From: Collinsella sp.
GTDB taxonomy: Bacteria > Actinomycetota > Coriobacteriia > Coriobacteriales > Coriobacteriaceae
Length of the DNA: 24,387 nt
NCBI GenBank assembly: GCA_019419625.1
Contig: DXZO01000069.1
Coordinates: 147,778-172,164, forward strand
Reading direction: 5' to 3'
Shown here: positions 1-6,970 of the stretch, piece after piece
How the letters are laid out: each line of letters opens with the position of its first letter
Numbering within the stretch: position 1 is the first letter of the stretch
The notes under the pieces: generated by a model
The model's input: the letters and a program-made list of their open reading frames with translations, nothing else
The model's database searches: none
Told to the model about the DNA's origin: nothing
Position numbers and translations under genes: made by a program

Positions 1-324
1 GCCCAGACCGCTGCCGCGCCCTCCCCCGCCGCACTCGCCGTGGGTTCGGTCGCGCTCGATCCCGACCGCCGCGAAGTCACGGTCGGCGGCTCGCCCATCG
101 CGCTCACGGCCCGCGAGTTCGACGTCCTCGCCCTGCTTATGACGCATGCCGAAACCGTGCTCACGCGCGAGCGCATCGCGCACGAGGCGCTGGGCTACGA
201 ATACGTAGGCGACACCAACAACGTCGACGTGCACATCGCGCACCTGCGCGCCAAGATCGAAGACGCCGGCGGTGCCCGCATCATCCAGACCGTGCGCGGG
301 GTGGGCTATGTCTGCCGCGCGTAA
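1..324 (+). CDS. OmpR/PhoB-family response regulator, C-terminal DNA-binding part (5' truncated by window edge)
   Basis: The frame is open from base 1, so the gene starts upstream and its receiver domain is outside the window. What remains is a winged-helix effector domain: the beta-sheet start (VALDPDRREVTVGG), the helix LTAREFDVLALLMTHAETVLTRE, the recognition-helix region (NNVDVHIAHLRAKI) and the typical wing ending RGVGYVCRA. This arrangement is diagnostic of OmpR/PhoB regulators, which bind direct-repeat operators once the receiver is phosphorylated. The stop codon overlaps the start of the downstream histidine kinase, so the two form a co-translated two-component pair. The Ala/Pro-rich stretch before about residue 13 looks like the interdomain linker. 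Target genes cannot be deduced. Confidence 0.93.
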   Translation, partial: AQTAAAPSPAALAVGSVALDPDRREVTVGGSPIALTAREFDVLALLMTHAETVLTRERIAHEALGYEYVGDTNNVDVHIAHLRAKIEDAGGARIIQTVRGVGYVCRA

Positions 325-1603
325 TGCCGAGGCCAAGCGCGTCACCTCCATCGCCCGCGCCATCAACTGGAGCTATATGTGGCGCCGCCTGATGAGCTAC
401 GTCTGGCTCGATCTGTTGCTGTTGGTTATTGCGGTAGCGATCCTCGTCTATGGATACAACCAGACGCTGCCCAACGGCGCGTTTACCGCAGGATGGATCC
501 CCAGCGCCACCGTTCGCAGCATGTCGCTGACGCCCGCGCGCGGCTGGGACCTGACAACGCTCACCTATACCGTCGAGCTTGCGCGTACCACCAAGACTTT
601 CCCCCTCGCGCAGGACCTCGTCACGCTATGGCCTCTCTACCTTGTAGTTGTGGGTTGGCAGGTCATCAGCGTGCTCAACATGCTCGGCGGCGCCCGCCGC
701 GTGCGCCGCACCATGGCGCCGCTCAACGATCTGGCCCTGCGCGTGGACGAACTCGGCCGCATGCAGCTCTCCGGCGGCAAGATGGAAACGCTCGAGCAGG
801 CCATCGAGCGCGCAAGCGTCGACTCGCCGAGCGTCACCACCGGCGACGCCGACCTGGCAAGCATCGAGGTCGCGCTCAACCGCCTGCTGCGCCAGATGCA
901 AGAGGCCAAGCTGCAGCAGATGCGCTTTGTCAACGACGCGAGCCACGAGCTGCGCACGCCCATCGCGGTGATTCAGGGCTACGTGAACATGCTCGACCGC
1001 TGGGGCAAAGACGACCCGGACGTGCTGGCAGAATCCATCGCGTCCCTCAAGGCCGAAAGCGAGCACATGCAAGAGCTCGTGGAACAGCTGCTGTTTTTGG
1101 CACGCGGCGACGCCGGACGCACGGTCCTGCGGCGTGCGAATACCAACCTGGCCGCGCTGGTCGGCGAGGTATGCGAGGAGTCACAGATGATCGATGCCGA
1201 GCACACGTATCGGCTGGCGTACGACACCACGCTTGTCAGCGACCCGCGCTGCGACGCGCCCGTTGACGTGGCGCTCGTGAAGCAGGCTCTGCGCGTGATC
1301 GTGCAAAACGCCGCCAAGTACTCGGATGCGGGAACGACCGTCACGTTTGGCATAACGCCCAATGCGGGCGCAGGCACGATCGACATAAGTGTTGAGGACG
1401 AGGGTATCGGCATGAACCAGGAATCCGCAGCTCACGCGTTTGAACGGTTCTACCGCGCCGACAACGCACGCGATGCCGGCGCGCAGGGCTCGGGTCTGGG
1501 GCTTGCCATTGCCAAGTGGATCGTCGATAGCCATGGTGGTGTCATTGGCGTGACCTCAGTCGAGGGCGTCGGCAGCCGCTTTACGATTCGCCTGCCGCGG
1601 TAG
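308..1603 (+). CDS. Membrane sensor histidine kinase (HisKA + HATPase_c)
   Basis: This is the sensor partner of the preceding regulator. I chose ATG 308 (MSAARNAEAK), which overlaps the regulator gene by 17 bp and follows a G-rich GCGGGGTGGG site. An upstream in-frame start at 272 would deepen the overlap without a better ribosome site. From 308 the protein has 431 residues: a first membrane helix at about 31-50, a short extracytoplasmic loop of about 50 residues, a second helix at about 103-125, and a linker that probably includes a HAMP-like segment. The H-box is ASHELRTP (phospho-acceptor His213). The ATPase domain shows an N-box (Asn334 in QNAAKY), G1 (VEDEGIGM, Asp364), F-box (AFERFYRAD) and G2 (GSGLGLAIA). 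All key residues are present, so it should be active. The short sensor loop does not reveal the stimulus. Confidence 0.95.
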   Translation: MSAARNAEAKRVTSIARAINWSYMWRRLMSYVWLDLLLLVIAVAILVYGYNQTLPNGAFTAGWIPSATVRSMSLTPARGWDLTTLTYTVELARTTKTFPLAQDLVTLWPLYLVVVGWQVISVLNMLGGARRVRRTMAPLNDLALRVDELGRMQLSGGKMETLEQAIERASVDSPSVTTGDADLASIEVALNRLLRQMQEAKLQQMRFVNDASHELRTPIAVIQGYVNMLDRWGKDDPDVLAESIASLKAESEHMQELVEQLLFLARGDAGRTVLRRANTNLAALVGEVCEESQMIDAEHTYRLAYDTTLVSDPRCDAPVDVALVKQALRVIVQNAAKYSDAGTTVTFGITPNAGAGTIDISVEDEGIGMNQESAAHAFERFYRADNARDAGAQGSGLGLAIAKWIVDSHGGVIGVTSVEGVGSRFTIRLPR

Positions 1604-1620
1604 GGGCGTCTCTCACGAAT

Positions 1621-1802
1621 CGAAGGTGAATGCTTTTCCGCGAAGTGAACGACCTATTTTGGACCCCCGAAGCATCCACACTTTTTGATGCCAAAACTGT
1701 AGGAAAAACCTTACGAAACCGCAGGAAACGGTGCCTCCAAAGTGTCGATGCTCCAGAGGTCCGATTTCACTCGTTCACTTCATGGGAAACCATTCACCTT
1801 CG
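1621..1802. repeat. 182-bp imperfect palindrome (MITE-like or structured RNA element)
   Basis: Positions 1621-1682 and the reverse complement of 1741-1802 align without gaps over 62 nt, with about 48 identities by hand count. The outer 12 nt (CGAAGGTGAATG) and an internal 11-mer (GAAGTGAACGA) are exact, and many of the mismatches would be G-U pairs in RNA. A central 58 nt is unpaired. No protein with recognisable features lies inside. The terminal exactness suggests a small non-autonomous element, but no clear target-site duplication is visible, so a transcribed hairpin in the 3' UTR of the kinase gene is equally possible. Confidence 0.7.
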
Positions 1803-1837
1803 TTTTACGGCAGCCCGTCAGTCACCCTCTCGGCATT

Positions 1838-1875
1838 AAAAATGGGGTAAGGCCACGTGGCCTCACCCCATTTTT
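1838..1875. terminator. Bidirectional intrinsic terminator
   Basis: A near-perfect GC-rich stem (GGGGTAAGGCCAC paired with GTGGCCTCACCCC) is bounded by an A-run on the left and a T-run on the right. It therefore reads as an intrinsic terminator on both strands. It sits between the convergent kinase gene (+) and the VOC gene (-) and would end both transcripts. Confidence 0.88.
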
Positions 1876-1898
1876 CGTTAGCTATAGCAGCTTGTGCG

Positions 1899-2273
1899 CT
1901 ACTCGCGGCACAGATGCACGGCGAAGCCGGCGAACTCGCGCTTAAAGTACACGAGTTTGGTGCCGCCGTCGGGCAGCAGCACGCGCGACTCCTCGTTGAC
2001 CTCGAGTCCGCGCTCGGCAAACCACTTCTCGGCCGCATCGATGTCGTTGACGGCAAAGCCAATGTGGCCCTTGGTGCCACGACCGTTCTGCTTCATGACC
2101 TCGATCAGCGAATCGTTAAAGTACGAAACCGGGGTCTCGATGACAGGTAGGCCCATCATCGTCGAGAACAGCTCCGCGATCTCCAGGGCATCGGCCGGGT
2201 CGGTGGCGTTAATGCCCACGTGGGCGACGCGCATGCCAAAGAGCTCTACCGGGTTGGCGTTCTGCTCATTCAT
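1899..2273 (-). CDS. Small VOC (glyoxalase/bleomycin-resistance fold) protein
   Basis: The protein has 124 residues, and its start (MNEQNANP) lies 11 bp after the stop of the PTS IIB gene, with a TAGG site inside that gap region. Two beta-alpha-beta-beta-beta halves of a VOC module are visible: MRVAHVGINATDPADALEIA followed by SLIEVM, then TKGHIGFAVNDIDAAEKWF followed by EFAGFAVHLCRE. Candidate metal ligands are His18, Glu58, His70 and His120. From memory, the ending (FAVHL with a nearby GHI) resembles VOC domains attached to KDPG/KHG aldolases in gut Firmicutes, which would fit the sugar-transport neighbour, but this was not searched. The reaction is not determinable, and a lactoylglutathione-lyase name would be over-specific. 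It is probably co-transcribed with the IIB gene. Confidence 0.8.
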   Translation of the reverse strand: MNEQNANPVELFGMRVAHVGINATDPADALEIAELFSTMMGLPVIETPVSYFNDSLIEVMKQNGRGTKGHIGFAVNDIDAAEKWFAERGLEVNEESRVLLPDGGTKLVYFKREFAGFAVHLCRE

Positions 2274-2284
2274 ACAGGCAGCGC

Positions 2285-2572
2285 CTACTGAGCCATAACG
2301 TCGAGAACGGCCTTCTCGGCAGCGACGCGGTTCATGCCGGTCATGAAGGGCACGCCGCTCACGTACGGGCAGGTGAGGCCCTCGGGGGCAACGGTGGTGG
2401 CGATCAGCAGGTCGGCGCCCTCGTCGCAAGCGTCCTTGGCCTCGGAGATGGCGCACTGCACGATCTCATACTTGCCGGCGTAACCGTTGGCGTCGAGCAT
2501 GGTGGCGACCTTCTGGGCAACGAGCGTGGAAGTAGCAGCGCCAGCACCGCAAGCCAAAACGATCTTCTTCAT
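2285..2572 (-). CDS. PTS system IIB component, galactitol/fructose-like superfamily
   Basis: This 95-residue protein is a complete single-domain EIIB. It opens with a beta strand and P-loop, KKIVLACGAGAATSTLVA, in which Cys8 is the expected phosphocysteine. The rest alternates helices and strands, with DLLIATTVAPEG and the basic/Gly MTGMNR segment near the end. EIIB proteins carry phosphate from EIIA to the incoming sugar at the EIIC membrane permease. Neither EIIA nor EIIC is encoded in this window; the neighbours are a VOC protein and unrelated genes. The start is supported by GGGAG nine bases upstream. It could serve a permease elsewhere or act as a phosphorylation-dependent regulator. Substrate assignment to galactitol is by subfamily resemblance only. 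Confidence 0.85.
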   Translation of the reverse strand: MKKIVLACGAGAATSTLVAQKVATMLDANGYAGKYEIVQCAISEAKDACDEGADLLIATTVAPEGLTCPYVSGVPFMTGMNRVAAEKAVLDVMAQ

Positions 2573-2650
2573 AGGTAATGTCTCCCTTCATGGTTTACTT
2601 TAGGTAAGTGTACCGCAGCGAGCGATGGCACTCAGCCTCGATGAGCTTTT

Positions 2651-2680
2651 ATGCCAGTTTGCTTGTGCGCTGCGTATAAT
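2651..2680 (+). promoter_or_regulatory. Probable sigma-70-type promoter for the helical-repeat gene
   Basis: A perfect TATAAT at 2675-2680 has a weak -35 (ATGCCA, 2651-2656) 18 bp upstream. The expected start of transcription is near 2687. A short dyad (CGCTC...GAGCG, about 2703-2719) precedes the AAGGA ribosome site of the gene starting at 2736. The promoter of the divergent PTS gene must lie in the same 163-bp gap but is not clear. Confidence 0.6.
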
Positions 2681-2735
2681 ACATCTAGTACGTGTTGTCA
2701 TACCGCTCGCTTTATGAGCGACTAAGGATCCTAAC

Positions 2736-3359
2736 ATGCCCGATTCCCGCACACTCTGGACCGCCGTCGTTATCATCTGTATCGCCGTGTCGGTGTTCTT
2801 TAGCGTCAAAAAACGCACTACGTTTAAACGCCTGCAACAGTTGATGGCCGCCAAACAGTGGGCCGAGTTCGATCGTTTGCTCGACGGCAAACTCACCAGC
2901 ATGCTGTACCCGCGCTACAACCGCGACTACCTGCGTCTGAACTCCTATCTGCTGCGCGAGGACCACGAGCGCGCCGGCGAGATGTTCGACCTGCTGCTGG
3001 GACTCAACCTGCCCAAGATGCAGCGCGTCGACCTGGTGATCAAGGCCTTTAACTACTACGTTGGCCAGGAGGACCGCAAAAAGTCCAAGGAGTTGCTGCA
3101 CGAAATCAAGGGCTTTGAGGGCGGTCAGGCCGAGGCGGTCGCGCACGAGTGCCAGCTGATGTACGACACGATGATCCTCAAGCGTCACAACGACATTCCC
3201 GAGCTGGAGCGCATGCTCGAGGATGTCGGCGACGACCCGGTCAAGCGCTGCCGCTTGGAGTACCTGCTGGCCCTGCAGTACCAGAACAAGGGCGACGAAG
3301 CCAAGTTTGCCGAGTACTTGGAAAAGTCAGGCCAGCACTCGATGGCCGTCAACGCGTAA
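2736..3359 (+). CDS. Membrane-anchored TPR-like helical-repeat protein, unknown function
   Basis: This 207-residue protein starts at ATG 2736 after AAGGA at good spacing. An N-terminal hydrophobic helix (about residues 8-24, LWTAVVIICIAVSVFF) is followed by a basic stop-transfer segment (KKRTTFKR), suggesting a single membrane anchor with a cytoplasmic body. The body is entirely amphipathic helices in hairpin pairs (for example RLQQLMAAKQWAEFDRLLDG and YLLREDHERAGEMFDLLLGL), resembling tetratricopeptide repeats used for protein-protein contacts. No enzymatic motif is visible. It stands alone between a divergent PTS gene and a tRNA gene, so context gives no role. A scaffold or tether at the membrane is a guess. 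The coding call is secure from codon use and its own promoter. Confidence 0.85.
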   Translation: MPDSRTLWTAVVIICIAVSVFFSVKKRTTFKRLQQLMAAKQWAEFDRLLDGKLTSMLYPRYNRDYLRLNSYLLREDHERAGEMFDLLLGLNLPKMQRVDLVIKAFNYYVGQEDRKKSKELLHEIKGFEGGQAEAVAHECQLMYDTMILKRHNDIPELERMLEDVGDDPVKRCRLEYLLALQYQNKGDEAKFAEYLEKSGQHSMAVNA

Positions 3360-3370
3360 CGGACGGCTTG

Positions 3371-3379
3371 TGCTAGACT
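3371..3379 (+). promoter_or_regulatory. Possible extended -10 promoter for tRNA-Leu
   Basis: TGCTAGACT carries the TG dinucleotide of an extended -10 box followed by TAGACT, ending 11 bp before the mature tRNA 5' end. No convincing -35 is present, so read-through from the upstream gene is an alternative. Confidence 0.35.
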
Positions 3380-3390
3380 TCTAGTCTCAC

Positions 3391-3475
3391 GGGGGCGTGG
3401 CGGAATTGGCATACGCAGGAGACTTAAAATCTCTCGCCGCAAGGATTGTGGGTTCGAGTCCCACCGCCCCTACCA
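3391..3475 (+). tRNA. tRNA-Leu (anticodon UAA)
   Basis: The 85-nt cloverleaf has a 7-bp acceptor stem (GGGGGCG with CGCCCCT, the first pair being G-U), a D-arm containing AATTGG, and an anticodon stem GAGA/TCTC enclosing CTTAAAA with TAA at 3425-3427. The long class II variable arm (about TCGCCGCAAGGATT) and a T-arm GTGGG TTCGAGT CCCAC are typical of leucine tRNAs. The 3' CCA is encoded at 3473-3475 after discriminator A. It reads UUA and, by wobble, UUG, which are rare codons in this high-GC genome. It is followed immediately by its own terminator. Confidence 0.97.
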
Positions 3476-3485
3476 TGTATTGGTT

Positions 3486-3525
3486 ACGGGCCCGTGTCCC
3501 CTGGGGATGCGGGCCCGTTTCTTTT
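3486..3525 (+). terminator. Intrinsic terminator of tRNA-Leu
   Basis: A 9-bp GC-rich stem (ACGGGCCCG with CGGGCCCGT) is followed by TTCTTTT. The loop TGTCCCCTGGGGATG can itself fold back. It starts 10 bp after the tRNA. Confidence 0.9.
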
Positions 3526-3546
3526 GGATGCCGATACAGATGGTGA

Positions 3547-3611
3547 GTTGCGGTGGAATAGGGACTGTTTGGGGCCCGAAAGGGCGATTTTAGTCCGTAT
3601 TTCACCGCAAC
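3547..3611. repeat. 65-bp hairpin element with GAAA-capped inner stem
   Basis: The outer 20-nt arms (3547-3566 and 3592-3611; ends GTTGCGGTG and CACCGCAAC) pair with only two mismatches. Inside them is a second stem, GCCC-GAAA-GGGC. The whole unit folds as one long hairpin. It lies just 3' of the phosphatase gene on the minus strand and has no T-run. It looks like a REP/MITE-type intergenic repeat or a 3'-UTR structure rather than a simple terminator. Only one copy is present in this window. Confidence 0.65.
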
Positions 3612-3625
3612 TTATGAGGGGATGG

Positions 3626-4627
3626 TTAAAGGGCGTTGAGGCTGGGGGTCCAGCCGATGGTGGGGGTTGTGCCGTCGAGGGTCTCGTTGATGGTGGCGGC
3701 CATGCCGGCGAGTAGGCTGTTCTCGCTTACGGTGAGCGTCTTGTAGCCGCCGGCACGCATGAGCTCGCGGATCACCACGGCGCCGGCCAGAATCACGCCC
3801 GCGCGTTTGGGCTGTACACCCGGTAGCGTGGCGATGCCTTCCGCGTCCAACACAGACATGCGCTCGATAGCGGCCGAGACCTGCTCCAGCGACAGCTCGC
3901 ATAGGTGCACAAAGCTCGAATCGTACGGTTCCAGCTCGTGAACCAGTGCCACGAGCGTGGTGACGGTGCCGCCCACGGCGACCAGGCGCTCTGCATGCTC
4001 AAAGTCGCTGGGCAGGCCCTCAAAATAGGCGGCGAACTGCTCGCCCGACCACGCAGCGGCGGCTGAAAGCTCGCCATCCGCGGGTGGCAGCGCCGAGAAA
4101 AACCGCTCCGTCATGCGACGGCAACCGATGTCCAGCGAGCGCGTTCCCTCCAGCGCAAAGACGCTGCACTCCGGAGCGTATACGCCCGTCGCGAGCTCCG
4201 TGGAGCCGCCGCCCGAATCCGCGACGATGATGCGCTCGCCGGCAAAGTCGTGCGCCACGCCAAAAAATGTCAGGCGCGCCTCGACCTCGCCCGGAATCAC
4301 CTGTGGTTTGAGCCCCAACTCGCGCAGGCCGTCCAGCAGCAGCGCGGCATTGGACGCATCGCGCGCGGCACTCGTGCACGTGGTGCAGACGCACACGGCC
4401 CCAAAGGCACGGGCCTCGTCCACAAACATGCGGCACGCAGCGAGCACACGCTCGACAGCCGCCTTGCAAAAGCGCCCCGTCGTGTCCACGCCCTCGCCCA
4501 GGTCGGTAATCTCGGTATGCTTGGACGATTCCACAATCGCTCCGCCCTCGACCTGGGCCAACACCAGTCGCGACGACACCGTTCCCAGGTCGATCGCGGC
4601 TACCTTATAGCGTTTGCAATTTGTCAT
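3626..4627 (-). CDS. Ppx/GppA-family phosphatase (exopolyphosphatase or guanosine pentaphosphate phosphatase)
   Basis: The 333-residue protein is a single ASKHA-fold module, close to the length of the short, two-domain members of the family (long E. coli-type enzymes are about 500). Phosphate-loop 1 is AAIDLGTVSSRLVLA, near the canonical DxGSNS loop but with Thr-Val in place of Ser-Asn. The catalytic-Glu region is IPGEVEARLTFFGV. Phosphate-loop 2 is ADSGGGSTEL, and the adenosine-type motif is VAVGGTVTTLVAL. Such enzymes remove terminal phosphate from polyphosphate or pppGpp. The start follows GGAGGGGAG. The gene lies 20 bp downstream of the DivIC-like gene on the same strand, a pairing recalled from many Gram-positive genomes. 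Sequence alone cannot decide between polyphosphate and pppGpp as substrate. Confidence 0.9.
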   Translation of the reverse strand: MTNCKRYKVAAIDLGTVSSRLVLAQVEGGAIVESSKHTEITDLGEGVDTTGRFCKAAVERVLAACRMFVDEARAFGAVCVCTTCTSAARDASNAALLLDGLRELGLKPQVIPGEVEARLTFFGVAHDFAGERIIVADSGGGSTELATGVYAPECSVFALEGTRSLDIGCRRMTERFFSALPPADGELSAAAAWSGEQFAAYFEGLPSDFEHAERLVAVGGTVTTLVALVHELEPYDSSFVHLCELSLEQVSAAIERMSVLDAEGIATLPGVQPKRAGVILAGAVVIRELMRAGGYKTLTVSENSLLAGMAATINETLDGTTPTIGWTPSLNAL

Positions 4628-4647
4628 TGCGGGCTCCCCTCCGGGCG

Positions 4648-5409
4648 CTATTTGCCGTTGGACACGACCGTCTGACCCTCGACGCCGTTAAACCCAAACA
4701 GCATGTCGAGCGCCTGGATGTACCACGGCGCGTCCTTGCCGACTTCTTCGATTTCCTTGGCCACTTCGCTGGCCTTCTTGGCGTTTGAGGACTTTTTGCT
4801 CGACGACGAGTCCGAATCGTCGTCCAAACCTAGCACGTCAATCTTCTTCTCGCCGGGCATCACCAGGCCCAGGTCCTCGGACGCCGCGTCCTTGATACCC
4901 TCCTCCGAGAGCAGCTTGTCGACGCTTTTTTGCAGCTCATCATTGTATTGCTGGCGAATCTCGACCTGCTTGGCCAAGATATCGCTCGAACGCTTTGCCA
5001 CGTACAGATCGCGCACGGGGAAATACAGGCTCACGAGCACCAGCGCCACCACGATACCGATAAACAGCGGACGCAGAGGGCCATGCGTAAAGTCATAGAT
5101 CGCCTTGACAACCGCGTTGTCGTTGGCGTAATGCATAAAGTCCGAGCCCGAAAGACGGTTCGAGGGCCTACTCGATTTGTCGTGTGCTTGAGTCGAGGGA
5201 CGCGACGCATGCGACGAACGTGCCGGGCGCACCGGTCCATCTGCCAAGGTATTTGATTGAGCATTGGGGCGCGAGGTACTTGCCGGGCGCTGCGTGGAGC
5301 GGTCGGCGCCGGCATAAGCGGACCCACCGAGCTGCACCGTGCGCGCACGGCGAGGCGACGGCTCACGCGAACCGGCGGAATAGTACCTGTTGTCGTAAAT
5401 CTGATCCAT
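4648..5409 (-). CDS. FtsB/DivIC-like septum formation initiator protein
   Basis: I chose ATG 5409 (MDQIYDNRYY), which has AAGG five bases upstream; longer in-frame starts run into the enolase terminator region and lack such a site. The 253-residue protein begins with a Ser/Arg/Pro-rich disordered cytoplasmic region of about 100 residues. One membrane helix follows (about 114-130, PLFIGIVVALVLVSLYF), then a coiled coil (about 138-170), then EDLGLVMPGEKKI, close to the LGxVxPGE motif of FtsB/DivIC. An acidic/Ser/Lys-rich tract (DDDSDSSSSKKSS) precedes a hydrophobic C-terminal segment WYIQALDMLFGF. Members join FtsL and FtsQ at the division septum. The long N-terminal region is typical of Actinomycetota versions. 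It is co-directional with the downstream phosphatase. Confidence 0.88.
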   Translation of the reverse strand: MDQIYDNRYYSAGSREPSPRRARTVQLGGSAYAGADRSTQRPASTSRPNAQSNTLADGPVRPARSSHASRPSTQAHDKSSRPSNRLSGSDFMHYANDNAVVKAIYDFTHGPLRPLFIGIVVALVLVSLYFPVRDLYVAKRSSDILAKQVEIRQQYNDELQKSVDKLLSEEGIKDAASEDLGLVMPGEKKIDVLGLDDDSDSSSSKKSSNAKKASEVAKEIEEVGKDAPWYIQALDMLFGFNGVEGQTVVSNGK

Positions 5410-5446
5410 GTGCGCCTTGTGCGGTTGAGGTTTGTTTGCGCTAAGT

Positions 5447-5458
5447 ATTCTAGTTATA
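5447..5458 (-). promoter_or_regulatory. Possible -10 boxes for the divIC-like/phosphatase transcription unit
   Basis: On the minus strand TATAAC (5453-5458) and TAGAAT (5447-5452) lie back to back, 38-49 bp before the DivIC-like start and just after the enolase terminator. Neither has a good -35. Position is the main support. Confidence 0.35.
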
Positions 5459-5500
5459 GCACGAGCGCGTGCACCACCTTCGGCAGCCTTTGCTCGACAT

Positions 5501-5533
5501 AAAAAAGGCGCTGAGCCGTATGGCCCAGCGCCC
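5501..5533 (-). terminator. Intrinsic terminator of enolase transcript
   Basis: On the minus strand a GGGCGCTG...CAGCGCC stem with a short GC-containing loop is followed by six T residues. It lies 72 bp after the enolase stop and separates it from the DivIC-like gene. Confidence 0.9.
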
Positions 5534-5604
5534 ATGGCGCTTTGCAGCATCCAGTCAAGGCGGGACGGAACCGAGTCAGCCTCCCCCTCGCCAAATTCGC
5601 CCGT

Positions 5605-6894
5605 TTAGCGAATGTTGTAGAACGCGGTCTTACCGGCGTAGCGCGCGCTGCCCTCGAGCTCGTCCTCGATGCGGATGAGCTGATTGTACTTGGCGATACG
5701 GTCGCTGCGGCACGGGGCGCCCGACTTGATCTGGCCGGCATTGACGCCCACGACCAGGTCGGCGATCGTGGAATCCTCGGTCTCGCCGGAGCGGTGGCTC
5801 ACGATGCAAGCATAGCCGGCCTCCTTGGCGGTCTCGATGGCCTCGAGCGACTCGGTGAGTGTGCCGATCTGGTTGACCTTGACCAGGATCGCGTTGGCGG
5901 CACCCAGCTCGATGCCCTTCTTAAGGCGCTCGGTGTTGGTGACGAACAGGTCGTCGCCCACCAGCTGCACCTTGTTGCCAATGCGGCGGGTGAGCTCAAC
6001 CCAGCCGTCCCAGTCCTCCTCGGCCATACCATCCTCGATGGAGATGATGGGATAGGTGTCGACGAGCTTCTCCCAGTAATCAACCATCTGAGCACTCGTG
6101 TACTCCACGCCCTCACCCTTGAGCTCGTACATGCCGGTCTCGGCGTTGTAGAACTCGGTCGAGGCCGGGTCCATGGCGTACATGAAGTCGACGCCGGGCT
6201 TAAAGCCAGCCTTCTCGACGGCCTTGGTAATGTACTCGAACGGCTCGGCATTGGTCTTAAGGTTGGGCGCAAAGCCGCCCTCGTCGCCCACGCCGCCGCC
6301 CAGGCCGGCCTCGTGCAGCACGCCCTTGAGGGTGTGGTAGACCTCGGCGCACCAACGCAGGCCCTCGGCAAAGCTCGGGGCGCCCACCGGCATGATCATG
6401 AACTCCTGGAAGTCGACGTTATTGTCGGCATGCACGCCGCCGTTGAGAATGTTCATCATAGGTGTGGGCAGCAGGTGGGCGTTGACGCCACCCAGATACT
6501 GGTACAGCGAAAGACCCGCCGACTCGGCAGCGGCGCGGGCAACTGCCAGCGACACACCCAGAATGGCGTTGGCACCGAGCTTGGTCTTGTTGGGGGTACC
6601 GTCCGCGGCAATCAGCGCGGCATCGACGGCGCGCTGGTCGAAGGCGTCGAGGCCCACGACGGCGTTAGCGCACTCGTTATTGACGTGCTCGACGGCCTGC
6701 GAAACGCCCTTGCCCAGGTAGCGACCCTTGTCGCCATCGCGCAGCTCGCAGGCCTCAAAGGCACCGGTCGAAGCGCCCGAAGGCACCATTGCGCGGCCAA
6801 AGCTACCGTCCTCGAGCACGACCTCGACCTCGACAGTGGGATTGCCGCGGCTGTCGAGCACCTCGCGACCGTAGACGTCCAAAATATCGCTCAT
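5605..6894 (-). CDS. eno: Enolase (phosphopyruvate hydratase)
   Basis: This 429-residue protein has the usual full enolase length. It converts 2-phosphoglycerate to phosphoenolpyruvate in cytoplasmic glycolysis. The N-terminal capping domain (DVYGREVLDSRGNPTVEVEV) is followed by the TIM barrel. By motif, catalytic Glu205 is in GDEGG, Lys339 in ILVKVNQIGTLTE, metal ligands are Asp242, Glu287 (SIEDGMAEEDW) and Asp314 (LVGDDLFVTN), and the signature SHRSGETED is at 366-374. All expected residues are intact. The start MSDILDVYG has AGGGAG seven bases upstream. It is monocistronic, with its own terminator and a promoter carrying repeated operator-like sequences. Confidence 0.99.
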   Translation of the reverse strand: MSDILDVYGREVLDSRGNPTVEVEVVLEDGSFGRAMVPSGASTGAFEACELRDGDKGRYLGKGVSQAVEHVNNECANAVVGLDAFDQRAVDAALIAADGTPNKTKLGANAILGVSLAVARAAAESAGLSLYQYLGGVNAHLLPTPMMNILNGGVHADNNVDFQEFMIMPVGAPSFAEGLRWCAEVYHTLKGVLHEAGLGGGVGDEGGFAPNLKTNAEPFEYITKAVEKAGFKPGVDFMYAMDPASTEFYNAETGMYELKGEGVEYTSAQMVDYWEKLVDTYPIISIEDGMAEEDWDGWVELTRRIGNKVQLVGDDLFVTNTERLKKGIELGAANAILVKVNQIGTLTESLEAIETAKEAGYACIVSHRSGETEDSTIADLVVGVNAGQIKSGAPCRSDRIAKYNQLIRIEDELEGSARYAGKTAFYNIR

Positions 6895-6970
6895 GTTGTC
6901 TCCCTCTCACTTGGAAACGGGTTGAATGCTTGGCGACACGGCTTGCACGCTACAGCGGCGCGCAGGTTCA

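Noticed and set aside
272..307. Upstream in-frame start for the histidine kinase at 272
   Set aside because: It would extend the overlap with the regulator to 53 bp and adds twelve residues with no membrane or domain role; ATG 308 sits behind a G-rich site and is the usual overlap arrangement.
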